Positions 25,201 through 34,800 of a stretch of DNA of 43,098 nucleotides are shown piece after piece. Source of the stretch: a virus; IMG/VR virus record IMGVR_UViG_3300028908_000017, positions 1 to 43,098 of that record. The stretch is one strand, 5' to 3'. The translations under genes were made by a program, and so were the position numbers. The first letter of the stretch is position 1, and each line of letters begins with the position of its first letter. The notes beneath the pieces are model-generated. The model saw nothing but the letters and a program-made list of their open reading frames with translations. It ran no database searches and was not told the DNA's origin.

Positions 25201-27387
25201 TCATTTATTCAAATTAATGTTGTTAATTGTAGTGCGGATTAACTCACTGAAGTGATCGCCGCATGGAGTTATGTTTCCTGTTTCCAAATCATCATCTGTA
25301 ACATTCTCGGCAGTTGATTTGCTCCAATTGGAGAAATCCCTTGTATATATTGGGGAGTCTGCAAGATTAAATCCTAAAGGAAAAGGGCCGCCCCTCTGAT
25401 CAGCAAACAATTCTGTATTACTATATGAATCATAATCCGGTCCCAATACAAACCCCGGATCAGAGAATGCTGGATTTAATAATATTTCCTGATCTTGACT
25501 ACTTAATGTCGTTCCATCGTTGGAAACTAAATGCCCATCTTCTACGTGGCCGCCCATTTGCGCATCAATCTCATTCAATAATTGTTCAACTTCATATTTG
25601 TTTGTTAATTTATTCAAATCACAAAATGCGGAAAGGTGCGCACCAAAGTTGGCCAATAACTTAAATATATTCTGGAACAACTTAACATTCCTTGAAGTAA
25701 TCATTATATCAAATGATGCTTCGAATGACTTAAGCATTGTATTTCCCTTTAACCAAACTCCCGATAATAATTCCATAATCTTAACATAAAATCCATTAAT
25801 AGAACAAACTGATAATGTTAATAAATAATCCAAGGGCGGGCACATATCAATGAGCGCCTTCACTTCAGGAATAGATAATGTAGACTTGATATTATATTCA
25901 ATCTGTCCATATAACATATTAGTTACTAATGCTAATACTTCTGCCATTGATGAATAGATGGCGCCCATTATCAAATCCAAATCAAATGGGAACTCCAACT
26001 CGATATTGATGGCAGCCGATCCCAATAGATATCCCAATATCTTATCGAATGCTTCTAAATATAATCGCTCTTTGGCGCCAACTTTAATGAGTGGTTGAGT
26101 ATTCTTTCCACCTTTATAAAACTCATATATATGCCTAATTGCATTCCTTGCATCTTGGTCATCTTTCCCTCTGAATAATAGCGGCATCAATACATAAAAA
26201 ATTCGAACAAAACAACATACCCAATCTTTGGCCCGAGGTGACATAAATTCTAAATGAACCAAGGCCGAGATCCCTTTATCTAATCCAACAATAATCCCAT
26301 TTATCGTAGAGAATATACTAATAATTCCACCTTGGACGGCGGCCGCCGTTTCCCCGGGAGCACTAAATCCATGGGGACGGGATCTTACTGATTCAATAAC
26401 ATCACCAGCAACCACACTATATTGGATAGCATCGGCACGGATCCGTTGCATGGCCGCTATCTCTGGGTTTACTGGCTTCACTTTATTTGGATCTTTTAAT
26501 TCATATTTAAACACTTCTTTCAAAACATTTCTTGATGTCTCAATCTCAGCCATAGATGGATTGTTTGATTCACAGAAGTTCTCATCTTGTTCGGGAATAC
26601 CATTCTCTAACTCAGATAAATCCCAATCGGGATTCATAATACGCTTTCTTACATATGGTTTATTCAATTCATAGCGCAAATCCACTCCTCGGTTACAAGA
26701 TGGTTGGTGAATCAACCACTTACTCGCCTTATCTATGGCTTTCTTTATTTTACCACCAACCACAGGAAGTTTACCAAAGAAACGACATAAGGCTCGTAAT
26801 AACTTATTAATAACCAACTTGAAAAACAACCAAAACAACATCAATAATAATCTTATCCCCCAAACAGGAAAGAATTTCTTTGTCATTCCAGGAAAACTTC
26901 TCAATATGGCGCTGGCCTTAGTTGGATTAACATCGGTGGGTTTATAATCCTTTAATTCATTCTCATAAACATTGGTGGCCGCCGTTCGCATTAAACAAGC
27001 CATTTCATCTTCAGATAAAGTTATTGTATCATCCGTAATTGTACCCATATTCAAATTGCGGAGCATTTCAGCGAGATGTTCATCATATGGGATAGTGACA
27101 GCTTCTGGTTTTACTGTTTTGAGAAATGTTTCGGAACGCTTTATTATTTGATTTAATTTAGCATATGAGTAGTCAGCGAGTCTCAGGAACTCTTCAACTG
27201 GCATTGTTTCTGCCGTATCAAAGACTTTTAAATCATCATCAGTAACTTCAACTTCAGGTTCTTCAAATTCTGCTTCGCGCTCAGTCTTATCTCTATTCAG
27301 TAATTTATTTATTGTGTCTTCAGAAAATATATTCAGCCGCTCTCGTTCCGGATCAAGACCTGGCCTAAAACCGGGACCAATTACCAT
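25201..27387 (-). CDS. Membrane-segment-containing virion-type protein between terminase and portal (728 aa)
   Basis: The start ATGGTAA overlaps the terminase stop by 7 nt, with GGAGG upstream. It begins with an acidic hydrophilic region to about residue 165. A strongly hydrophobic stretch (GIRLLLMLFWLFFKLVINKL) follows, with basic residues after it. Further hydrophobic segments lie mid-protein (GGIISIFSTINGIIVGL; CCFVRIFYVLMPLLF). The C-terminal quarter is polar. No catalytic motif was recognised. Membrane segments are unusual in a head cassette and suggest a protein carried in the virion and inserted into the host membrane at DNA entry. This is inference. The junction motif copy at 25209-25222 forms its last codons. 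Confidence 0.5.
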   Translation of the reverse strand: MVIGPGFRPGLDPERERLNIFSEDTINKLLNRDKTEREAEFEEPEVEVTDDDLKVFDTAETMPVEEFLRLADYSYAKLNQIIKRSETFLKTVKPEAVTIPYDEHLAEMLRNLNMGTITDDTITLSEDEMACLMRTAATNVYENELKDYKPTDVNPTKASAILRSFPGMTKKFFPVWGIRLLLMLFWLFFKLVINKLLRALCRFFGKLPVVGGKIKKAIDKASKWLIHQPSCNRGVDLRYELNKPYVRKRIMNPDWDLSELENGIPEQDENFCESNNPSMAEIETSRNVLKEVFKYELKDPNKVKPVNPEIAAMQRIRADAIQYSVVAGDVIESVRSRPHGFSAPGETAAAVQGGIISIFSTINGIIVGLDKGISALVHLEFMSPRAKDWVCCFVRIFYVLMPLLFRGKDDQDARNAIRHIYEFYKGGKNTQPLIKVGAKERLYLEAFDKILGYLLGSAAINIELEFPFDLDLIMGAIYSSMAEVLALVTNMLYGQIEYNIKSTLSIPEVKALIDMCPPLDYLLTLSVCSINGFYVKIMELLSGVWLKGNTMLKSFEASFDIMITSRNVKLFQNIFKLLANFGAHLSAFCDLNKLTNKYEVEQLLNEIDAQMGGHVEDGHLVSNDGTTLSSQDQEILLNPAFSDPGFVLGPDYDSYSNTELFADQRGGPFPLGFNLADSPIYTRDFSNWSKSTAENVTDDDLETGNITPCGDHFSELIRTTINNINLNK
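25209..25222 (-). repeat. Junction motif copy 3 (CAACATTAATTTGA)
   Basis: Exact copy forming the last codons of the 728-aa protein gene, shortly before the portal gene. Confidence 0.55.
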
Positions 27388-29303
27388 AATGATCTACCTC
27401 CGTGGCGGCCGATTCGGCCTGGTTTCTCTCGATAGATGAATCTATTATTATGTAATGGGACAGATTGGTGATTGAAGTTATTGTCTCCTGGAGATTGCTG
27501 CACTTTTAATTTATTGATGGCGGCCAAATTCACTGTTTGTACCTGATTCAGCGCCATCGGATTCTTATCAATAACAATTGTATCCGGTGGTCTATGTGAT
27601 TTGACTAATATATTATCTACTAAATGTATTGGTCTTATATTCTGATTCACACCAAAAACTCCATACATAAATGCTGTTAATGAATGGTCTTCTCCAATTG
27701 TTGATTTGTAGATTGGCCGGCCATTCGGGGTATATCTATCTATAATATACGATTCCATAGCATTACTAATAGGTATTATACCACTCTTTTTGGATGCTGT
27801 CAACTCACTGATGTCTTCTAATAAATTCTCTTCTACTGGCCAATGAATCCAGCCCCGCTCCAAGTATAATACAGCCGTTTTTGTTACTACGACATTAACT
27901 GGATCAGATCGTTTCTGTTCAGTAAATACATCTATTGTTTCCACAGTCGCATTGGTAGGAATAGCAATTACGCGCTCATTGAGGCCAGTATTATCTCTAA
28001 CGCCAATTAAATGTAATTCTTCTGTTGGATATTCACCAAAGCCTTCATCAACAAATATGTAGGCGCGGTTTCCATATTTATTATCCAACCGAACAATTTC
28101 ATCTATGGCAAATAACTGTCCTAAGTCTGGCGCGATTCTTATGGATTCCAACATATACATCTGTAAGTCAGGAGTCACCCCAAAAACAATGATTCGTGTT
28201 CCATTCGTTGGTTTATTCCAGTCTACACCAAATACAATATATTGAAACATACCTTGTTCTAGTAACCAGCCAGCATCCAAATAACTATATTGACGGCTCG
28301 CACCACCAATATTAAATGTAGATAATTCCGGAACGCGCTGTATATATGTCTTCTTAAATACTCCTTCAGCCGTCTCACCCCAATTTGCCAATATATCCAA
28401 ATTATACTCTTCTTTTGTCAATCTGGATTTGTAAAACGCTTCCAATTCCGGAGTCCAGTTATCGGCTTCTTCGGCGGATACATGAAATTCCTTGAAGTCT
28501 GAAGATTGGCACATTTCCCTAAACTTCAATCCAAATAGAGTTGGCGTCGATGATACCCAGATTGTTGGCCGAATGAATGATCTTGTTGTTAAAAGTGCTG
28601 CTGAAAAAGCACCATCAGGAATGAAGGCCGCTTCATCGAAGAATACATCCGTTGCAGATATACCACGAGCAGATAAACCCATTTGATCTGGGGATTGTGA
28701 TAATATAACGCCTTCTATCCTTGATCCATTCGAGAACTGGCGCACTTGCGGGCGCTTCGTTGACGAAACGAGCGCTACTCTATAATCACCAATATCTTCT
28801 TCGGTTATATTCTTTCTATTCAATAAATTAACAATATCCCCACACAAACCCAAAAACTTATCTAATTCCCCAAATAAGTTATCAATGTGCTTTTGTTGTG
28901 GTGCATAATAAACAATTCTTCGATTGTCATTAAACGCCACGATATGTATTGATTTGAGTACAATGGACGCCGTTTTCCCTAACTGGCGGCCAAACCTAAG
29001 TGCTTTCTGTGGGAAAGGATCATCCAATATTTTAATTTGGAATGACCACAATTTTAAATTCTCATCCGGATTCAATGGAGATTTAACTGTATCTTCTAAC
29101 CAAATCGATGGATAAAAGTAATAAAGATAATTCTCAAATTCAGATGGAGTGATCTCGCCTGACTTCAATAAATCATTTAATTCGTCTATTGATGGTACAT
29201 CTTTTGGGTCAGGATTAATTACTCGAGATTTATGCGTCCGACTGGCCGCGATACTCATTAACTCTTCTTCAAGTCCATCTACCGTATGATTCATTTTTGG
29301 CAT
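27381..29303 (-). CDS. terL: Large terminase subunit
   Basis: 640 aa. The ATPase domain has Walker A GRQLGKT (residues 105-111) and Walker B TDVFFDEAAF (D223, E224), followed by a coupling motif around WVSSTPT. The nuclease domain is visible as FGVDWNKPTN (D361) and YIFVDEGFGEY (D419, E420), the RNase H-like metal-binding positions. It pumps DNA into the prohead and cuts the concatemer. The start ATGCC follows a GGAG site at the end of the previous gene. The C-terminal tail (HGGRSLW) overlaps the next gene start. The absence of an intron or intein here is worth noting, since large terminases are frequent targets in such phages. Confidence 0.95.
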   Translation of the reverse strand: MPKMNHTVDGLEEELMSIAASRTHKSRVINPDPKDVPSIDELNDLLKSGEITPSEFENYLYYFYPSIWLEDTVKSPLNPDENLKLWSFQIKILDDPFPQKALRFGRQLGKTASIVLKSIHIVAFNDNRRIVYYAPQQKHIDNLFGELDKFLGLCGDIVNLLNRKNITEEDIGDYRVALVSSTKRPQVRQFSNGSRIEGVILSQSPDQMGLSARGISATDVFFDEAAFIPDGAFSAALLTTRSFIRPTIWVSSTPTLFGLKFREMCQSSDFKEFHVSAEEADNWTPELEAFYKSRLTKEEYNLDILANWGETAEGVFKKTYIQRVPELSTFNIGGASRQYSYLDAGWLLEQGMFQYIVFGVDWNKPTNGTRIIVFGVTPDLQMYMLESIRIAPDLGQLFAIDEIVRLDNKYGNRAYIFVDEGFGEYPTEELHLIGVRDNTGLNERVIAIPTNATVETIDVFTEQKRSDPVNVVVTKTAVLYLERGWIHWPVEENLLEDISELTASKKSGIIPISNAMESYIIDRYTPNGRPIYKSTIGEDHSLTAFMYGVFGVNQNIRPIHLVDNILVKSHRPPDTIVIDKNPMALNQVQTVNLAAINKLKVQQSPGDNNFNHQSVPLHNNRFIYREKPGRIGRHGGRSLW

Positions 29304-29305
29304 GA

Positions 29306-31237
29306 TTATTGTACTCCAGCATAGATTTGGCTTTCATAACCCAGGTAAGATCTGGCGTTCATCCCAGAATATTGAATGGCTTGGATGGCGCGGCTGCGCT
29401 CCGTGGCTGCCATTCTTGTAGTTAATGCTCTTCCTGATCCGAAATCAAGATGAGTAATCCGGCCAACATAACTCGTAAAATTCTCAGCCGCCTGGACAGC
29501 ACCACCAATGGCTGCCCCCATTGCTTTAGCAGCTATCTTACCAATGATGAACCACTTAAATGCACCACCGAAAGCCACGCGCTCAGTGCGCGCCAATTTT
29601 TCAGAATAAGATTCGCTTGCTAATTTATATGCTTCAGCAGCAGACAATTTACCATTTTTCTTCACGGAGGCTTTGAAGTTAGCAATAATGGTCTTTGCTT
29701 TCTCGGATTTTATATCCTTAAATCCAAATAAGGCCCCAATTTCTTTATCGGATTTGGATGCTAGTGATGATATGTCCAAATTACGATAATGCTTCAAAAA
29801 TCGGACAAATATATCATTACGATATTTCTGACTCGTAGCGGCGCGGATCTCTTCCCACATCGCTAGGAATGTGTTTCGTCGGGTAGCGCCATATAATAAA
29901 TCCTGTTTAAATTGACCCTTTATTAAATTAGTTAAACCAATGGTATATTCTCCAGCCAGACCGCCCGTCCCAGCAAAATATGCATCTCGAAGGTGTCTAA
30001 TAAATCCAACCCGAGCATCAAATTGTCCAAGTCTACGTTGCGTCACTCCAGAAAATGTTCTCGCTAATATATCATATATATGCTCTCCAGCTCCACGTTT
30101 TCCCAACCACAGTCGTTTGAGTTCTCCGTGGCCCGGGAGCATTCCCATTTTGGCTAAAACGGCGTTGATGTTCCCGTATGTTTCCTTAACCGCTACATTA
30201 TAATTCTTAATTAAATCGGGCAGTGTTTTAAATTGACCAGTAGTCCAGATTGCACCTAACTTAGTTGTTTCTAAATATTTATATAAATCACTGGCGGCCG
30301 TGCCACTCGTTGGTAAAAGGCCATTTTCAAAGAATGATGTGGCTGCCCATTGTTGAGCACCCGCCGCTATATATGCTTTCATTGATGCAAAAAATCCAGT
30401 AGCATCTTTATATACATCTAATATGGTATTCTTCTTAAACCCATATTTCTTCCCTAATTTAACAGTTGTTCGACCTAATAAACTGTCCAGTTTCTTTTTA
30501 GAATAAATGAATTCATCTGATGTTAATATATTCTCTGTTAAAATATCCTTAACACTAACTTTCCATTGACCAATATATGTGTTAGGAAATACCTTATTCC
30601 TGAGACCGATATTCATTTTTTGCTTAACATTAAGCAAATCTCCAACAAACTCACCAATTTTACGCTTCGTAAACCGTCCAACTATCCCCGTTTGTTTTAA
30701 TGTAAAGAAATCGGGTAGTTGTGGTTTCATTGAATACAAGTTTTTAAGATAGGATGGTCCAATCAATCCAGAATGCCATTGACCCCCCAATATCCCCGGG
30801 CGCCACATCCCAGATCCACTTAATTTAGATACCCAATTAGCTACGGGGCGCAGTTCTTCAGAATAATTCAATATACCTGCGATCCCGCCATGTCTAAATA
30901 AAGACGTCATCAATGAACTTCTTACAAGAAAAGAAGCAATCGTTGGCGGGGATGTCAAGGTACTCATTAATATACCAGTAGGGAAGGCTGTTAGTGGAGA
31001 TGCGGTTCCCGTTAAGAAAGGTTTGAACGCACTAAACATTCGTGGGTGAAACAATCCACCGTATTGAATGGCGCGCGTTGTATGTCCTAATCGCGTTAAA
31101 ACCTGCATTCGCGCAGCATACGCGAATGGGTGAGTCATCGGGTTAAATTTCCATCGTTGAAGAAAAGACTCACTTATTTGATTCTGATATTCTAAGTCCG
31201 CAAATTGATTATAATCTTGATTGTAATCGGTTGGCAT
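29306..31237 (-). CDS. Unknown hydrophobic/basic virion-type protein upstream of terminase (643 aa)
   Basis: Starts MPTDYNQDYNQFADLEYQNQ with AGGAT. The protein is rich in Gly, Leu, Phe and basic residues with many short amphipathic pieces, for example FPTGILMSTLTSPPTIASFL and a Gly/Ala-rich segment near the end (IAAKAMGAAIGGAVQAAENF). No known motif. Its style, a large basic amphipathic protein next to two small basic ones and a 1181-aa neighbour, is that of internal or ejected virion proteins, but this is only inference. Its stop is 2 nt from the terminase start. Confidence 0.45.
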   Translation of the reverse strand: MPTDYNQDYNQFADLEYQNQISESFLQRWKFNPMTHPFAYAARMQVLTRLGHTTRAIQYGGLFHPRMFSAFKPFLTGTASPLTAFPTGILMSTLTSPPTIASFLVRSSLMTSLFRHGGIAGILNYSEELRPVANWVSKLSGSGMWRPGILGGQWHSGLIGPSYLKNLYSMKPQLPDFFTLKQTGIVGRFTKRKIGEFVGDLLNVKQKMNIGLRNKVFPNTYIGQWKVSVKDILTENILTSDEFIYSKKKLDSLLGRTTVKLGKKYGFKKNTILDVYKDATGFFASMKAYIAAGAQQWAATSFFENGLLPTSGTAASDLYKYLETTKLGAIWTTGQFKTLPDLIKNYNVAVKETYGNINAVLAKMGMLPGHGELKRLWLGKRGAGEHIYDILARTFSGVTQRRLGQFDARVGFIRHLRDAYFAGTGGLAGEYTIGLTNLIKGQFKQDLLYGATRRNTFLAMWEEIRAATSQKYRNDIFVRFLKHYRNLDISSLASKSDKEIGALFGFKDIKSEKAKTIIANFKASVKKNGKLSAAEAYKLASESYSEKLARTERVAFGGAFKWFIIGKIAAKAMGAAIGGAVQAAENFTSYVGRITHLDFGSGRALTTRMAATERSRAIQAIQYSGMNARSYLGYESQIYAGVQ

Positions 31238-31260
31238 ATGTTAATCCTAATGTAAAAGGG

Positions 31261-31530
31261 CTAGCGCATTCTACGTTTATTATGTAATCCTTGGACGAGG
31301 CCGCCGGCTCCCATCCGGTCGGCATCCATTCCCCGTTTTCCATATCCACTATGTGCATTTCCATAAAATAAAGGATTAGTAAGAAGTGTCCCTTCAGTTA
31401 TCCAATTTTTAGCACCTTTAACAAGTCCAGACCCAACAAACAACATACTAGGAGGTGAGAATGCAACTCCCCCAATCCTAGGACCTTTACCTATGTTTAG
31501 TGCTGAACCTGACTTTGATAATATCGACAT
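31261..31530 (-). CDS. Small basic Gly-rich protein (89 aa)
   Basis: Begins MSILSKSGSALNIGKGPRIG after GGAGG. It is Gly/Ser/Arg-rich, with a short hydrophobic part (FSPPSMLFVGSGLVKGAKNW) and a basic C-terminus (NKRRMR). No family recognised. It sits in a cluster with two large unknown virion-type proteins and probably belongs with them. Confidence 0.5.
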   Translation of the reverse strand: MSILSKSGSALNIGKGPRIGGVAFSPPSMLFVGSGLVKGAKNWITEGTLLTNPLFYGNAHSGYGKRGMDADRMGAGGLVQGLHNKRRMR

Positions 31531-31542
31531 AAACCACCTCCG

Positions 31543-31842
31543 TTAAATGAATGGGATCCATGGTGCGATATCGCGGCGGCCATGTTTATCACGGAAAACT
31601 GAACGACCCTTAGCCATCCTGGCCATATAAGTAACACCCATAGATGTTCCTAATAATTCCATAGATGCTTTTCCTAACTGCTGTAAATCTCCTTTGGCTA
31701 AGGCTTTGCCTGATTTCCCTAATGCTTTAGCAAAGCGGGCGCCATGTCGAGGAATTGGATCAATCATTGGACTCACCACATATTTCCCCACTCCTCTCAT
31801 TAATTTGTATCCTACTTTTCCTACTGTACGTAATCCTGCCAT
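31543..31842 (-). CDS. Small basic protein (99 aa)
   Basis: MAGLRTVGKVGYKLMRGVGK, then ARFAKALGKSGKALAKGDLQ. It is strongly basic and amphipathic, with a possible short hydrophobic helix (ASMELLGTSMGVTYMARM). The ribosome site AAGGAG is 9 nt upstream. It resembles its 89-aa neighbour in composition. Possible DNA- or membrane-associated internal protein; function unknown. Confidence 0.5.
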   Translation of the reverse strand: MAGLRTVGKVGYKLMRGVGKYVVSPMIDPIPRHGARFAKALGKSGKALAKGDLQQLGKASMELLGTSMGVTYMARMAKGRSVFRDKHGRRDIAPWIPFI

Positions 31843-31865
31843 ATTTTCTGCTCCTTGTGATTATT

Positions 31866-31879
31866 CAATTTAATGTTGC
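31866..31879 (-). repeat. Junction motif copy 4 (CAACATTAAATTGA)
   Basis: One mismatch; just after the stop of the 1181-aa gene and before the 99-aa gene. Confidence 0.55.
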
Positions 31880-31882
31880 TTT

Positions 31883-34800
31883 TTAGTACCAAGCCGGCAT
31901 GAAGTCAATATCCAGCGGAGACTGCGCTTCATATGGCATAAATGACCCATATGATCGATGGAGTTTACCAAAGCGACGAGTTAGCATCATATTGGATGTT
32001 ATTTGTGCTTCGTATTTATGTGCTTTGTATGCGAGATCCCTATCCTGTTTCATGACATAGAGATCGCGCTTCATCTTTGGTGTTACTTTAGGAATTTCAT
32101 TTCTAGAAAGAAGATAGTCTGCAGTGGCGGCTTCCCCTTTGGGTAACTTATCTGATAATGTTCCTATCTTTTGCGGATAAGATGTTTTTGTGACTCTAGA
32201 ATCTTTCATTACTTGGAATGGATATTCATCTGATCCAGCCATGGGCGCCGTCCGGTTAGCAATCTTCCTAAATTTAACATCCGAATTCATGAAATTACTA
32301 ATCTTGTCATCTTTCGCTAACTTCGGCGGCTTAACCGTTGTATATGATGGCGCGGCGGCATCCAATGCATGTTTTACTTGGCCATTCACCGGAACATATT
32401 GATCCACTTTAATATGTTCTTTATCTATCCTAACGTTTGGGTAGGGTGTACTTGTTCCCTTATTTATAATTCGTTTATTTATTTCAGTTACTCCATTTCG
32501 GACTGGTGCCGCTTTCTTTACTGATGCCGCATTTGCATGTGTTATGGATATTCGCTTACCACTATCGCGCGCAACGACTTGGCTGAAACCACGAGATGCT
32601 TTACCTTCAATATCCCGTAGGGAATCGGGAATAAGCGTTCCTTTCGATGCGCTTGGAATATAATTGGTTGGTCGCTCGATTACACTATTAACAGCATCAG
32701 TCATTAATGCCGAATCTTTCTCCATTGATGTATACGCGGCTTTAGTAATACTGGCGCGCAGCTTACTCTTACTCATTTTCAATCGTGGGACATTACTCTG
32801 TATAATTAACTTGGGTTCTTCTTTCTTAAATATACGGAATGTATTACGTACCATCTCTACTGCTTTTGAAAGAGAAGGGCGCAACTTTCCCCATTTATAT
32901 ACACTCTTTTCCCACATTCCGGATATGAGTGGTTGAATCTTTGATCCGAAATCAGAGTAGCGCTGTCTCTGGATGAATCGTGTTGTTGACTCATCTTCTT
33001 CTAATCGTTGTTCGGCTAAGTTATGGACATTACGGAGTGCGCGTATATACTGAATATTTTGACGGTAGTTTCTAGGTAAAGAATAATCTCTCTCAATATA
33101 ATCATGATAATCATAATAGGGATCATAACTGCCGCGCATTGTATTTAATATCATGGCGCCGCCAACTCCCAATGCCAAACCAGATCCAATATAAATTCTA
33201 GTTTCTCCAGGTAATTCCTTCCACTTATCAACAACGGCGCCAGACCAGCGCTTCAGTAAATGTTTATCGAAGGACACTTTCTGATACGCATGTTTGGTCT
33301 TATTATACAAATTGGACGCAGCTTCATATGTTTTCTTTAATACTTTCTTTGTTGTTTGTTTAAATTCAGTATCTTTCTTCAATATCTTATGAAACAAATC
33401 TTTCCCTAATATCTTAGCGGATGACTTCAGTGGTTGAACTTTATCTTCCGCGCTCTTAAATGACCGGGTTGTCACTACATGTTTAACATAATTATTGGCG
33501 TGCTTCAGGAAATTACTAACTGACTTTCCTAGTCCTTTGGCGCGGGCTTCTTCGAATATTGACTTAAATAAATAATATGATAGCGATGTCCAGTTTCCGG
33601 GGGATCGCGCTGATCCAAAGTCTGATAACTGCAGCCTTCTGACAATAGTGGGTAGTGAATTATGGTTTAAACCTTCCGGTTCAGATAGCATTTCTTCCTT
33701 GGCGCGCGCCTTCGCTTTCGTTACTGCCCATTTAATAAACCCAGCACCAAATGCGCCCATCAAGAAACTATTCACTGCAGTGGATGCTTTAACGTCATCC
33801 AACATAACATCTTTATATAATTCGTATTGGTAGCGCGCTTCACCGAATAAATTACCAATCATTTTACGACCCGCGAAAGCCATTGTATCCGTTTCTATTT
33901 TATTCTTGGCGCGCTCCAAATCAGTTGTCTTATCAAAGAATTTGTAAAACAAATCATAAGCGGCGGACTTATGCCCAGCCGCGTCTACAAACGAACGGCC
34001 GGCTCTCGAATCAATTACTTTACGGGTAGTTAATTCTTTCAGATAGGCGGCCACCATTCTTTTCTGAACATTCCCTACAATCTTCGTGTTACTTTCATTG
34101 AATGCTTCTTCAATTAAATTATTTGTACTATAAATCATATTTACGGCATCCACGGCATCTTGGATACCTTCGTGTGCTTCGACAAATCTCTTACTAACTC
34201 CACCTTTCTTGGCTGCTTGAATGATATTATATAATGATTCTTCAGATGATGCTGGATTATATTTGGAAGTTGGGCCGTGGTATAATGCCATTAATAATTC
34301 TTGACGGATGGAACCAGCGATCCCTAGTTGGTCTAATACTTTATTATACATTGGAAAAACCGCATTATTGAATAATGGACCAGTAGTATGATACAATAAT
34401 GCTTGTTGTGCCAATGCGAACATACGTGAGTCTCCTAAATCCAAGTGGACTCGTTCCGGGTTATCTTCTGATGTCCGAAGCAGCATATCCAATAATGATT
34501 GGTCCAACCCACCGGGGTTGAATGATGATATTGTTAATTCATTATTTGCAATTCGTTGTTGAACATCAGTTGCAAATTCCCGTAAATATGTTCGGATGCC
34601 GCGTTCATTCCCAATTATTGTTTTTCCTTTCGTTCCTTGTAATATATGATAACCATTGCGGCCTTCAACGTGCTCTAATAACTCCGAATCATCTTTTATA
34701 TATGTTCGAATCAAATTCATATAAGTCCTACGGAGTGTATTACTCATATCTTGGCCGGACTTCCAGTTCTCCAATATCTGTTGTTGGACTCTCTTATTAC

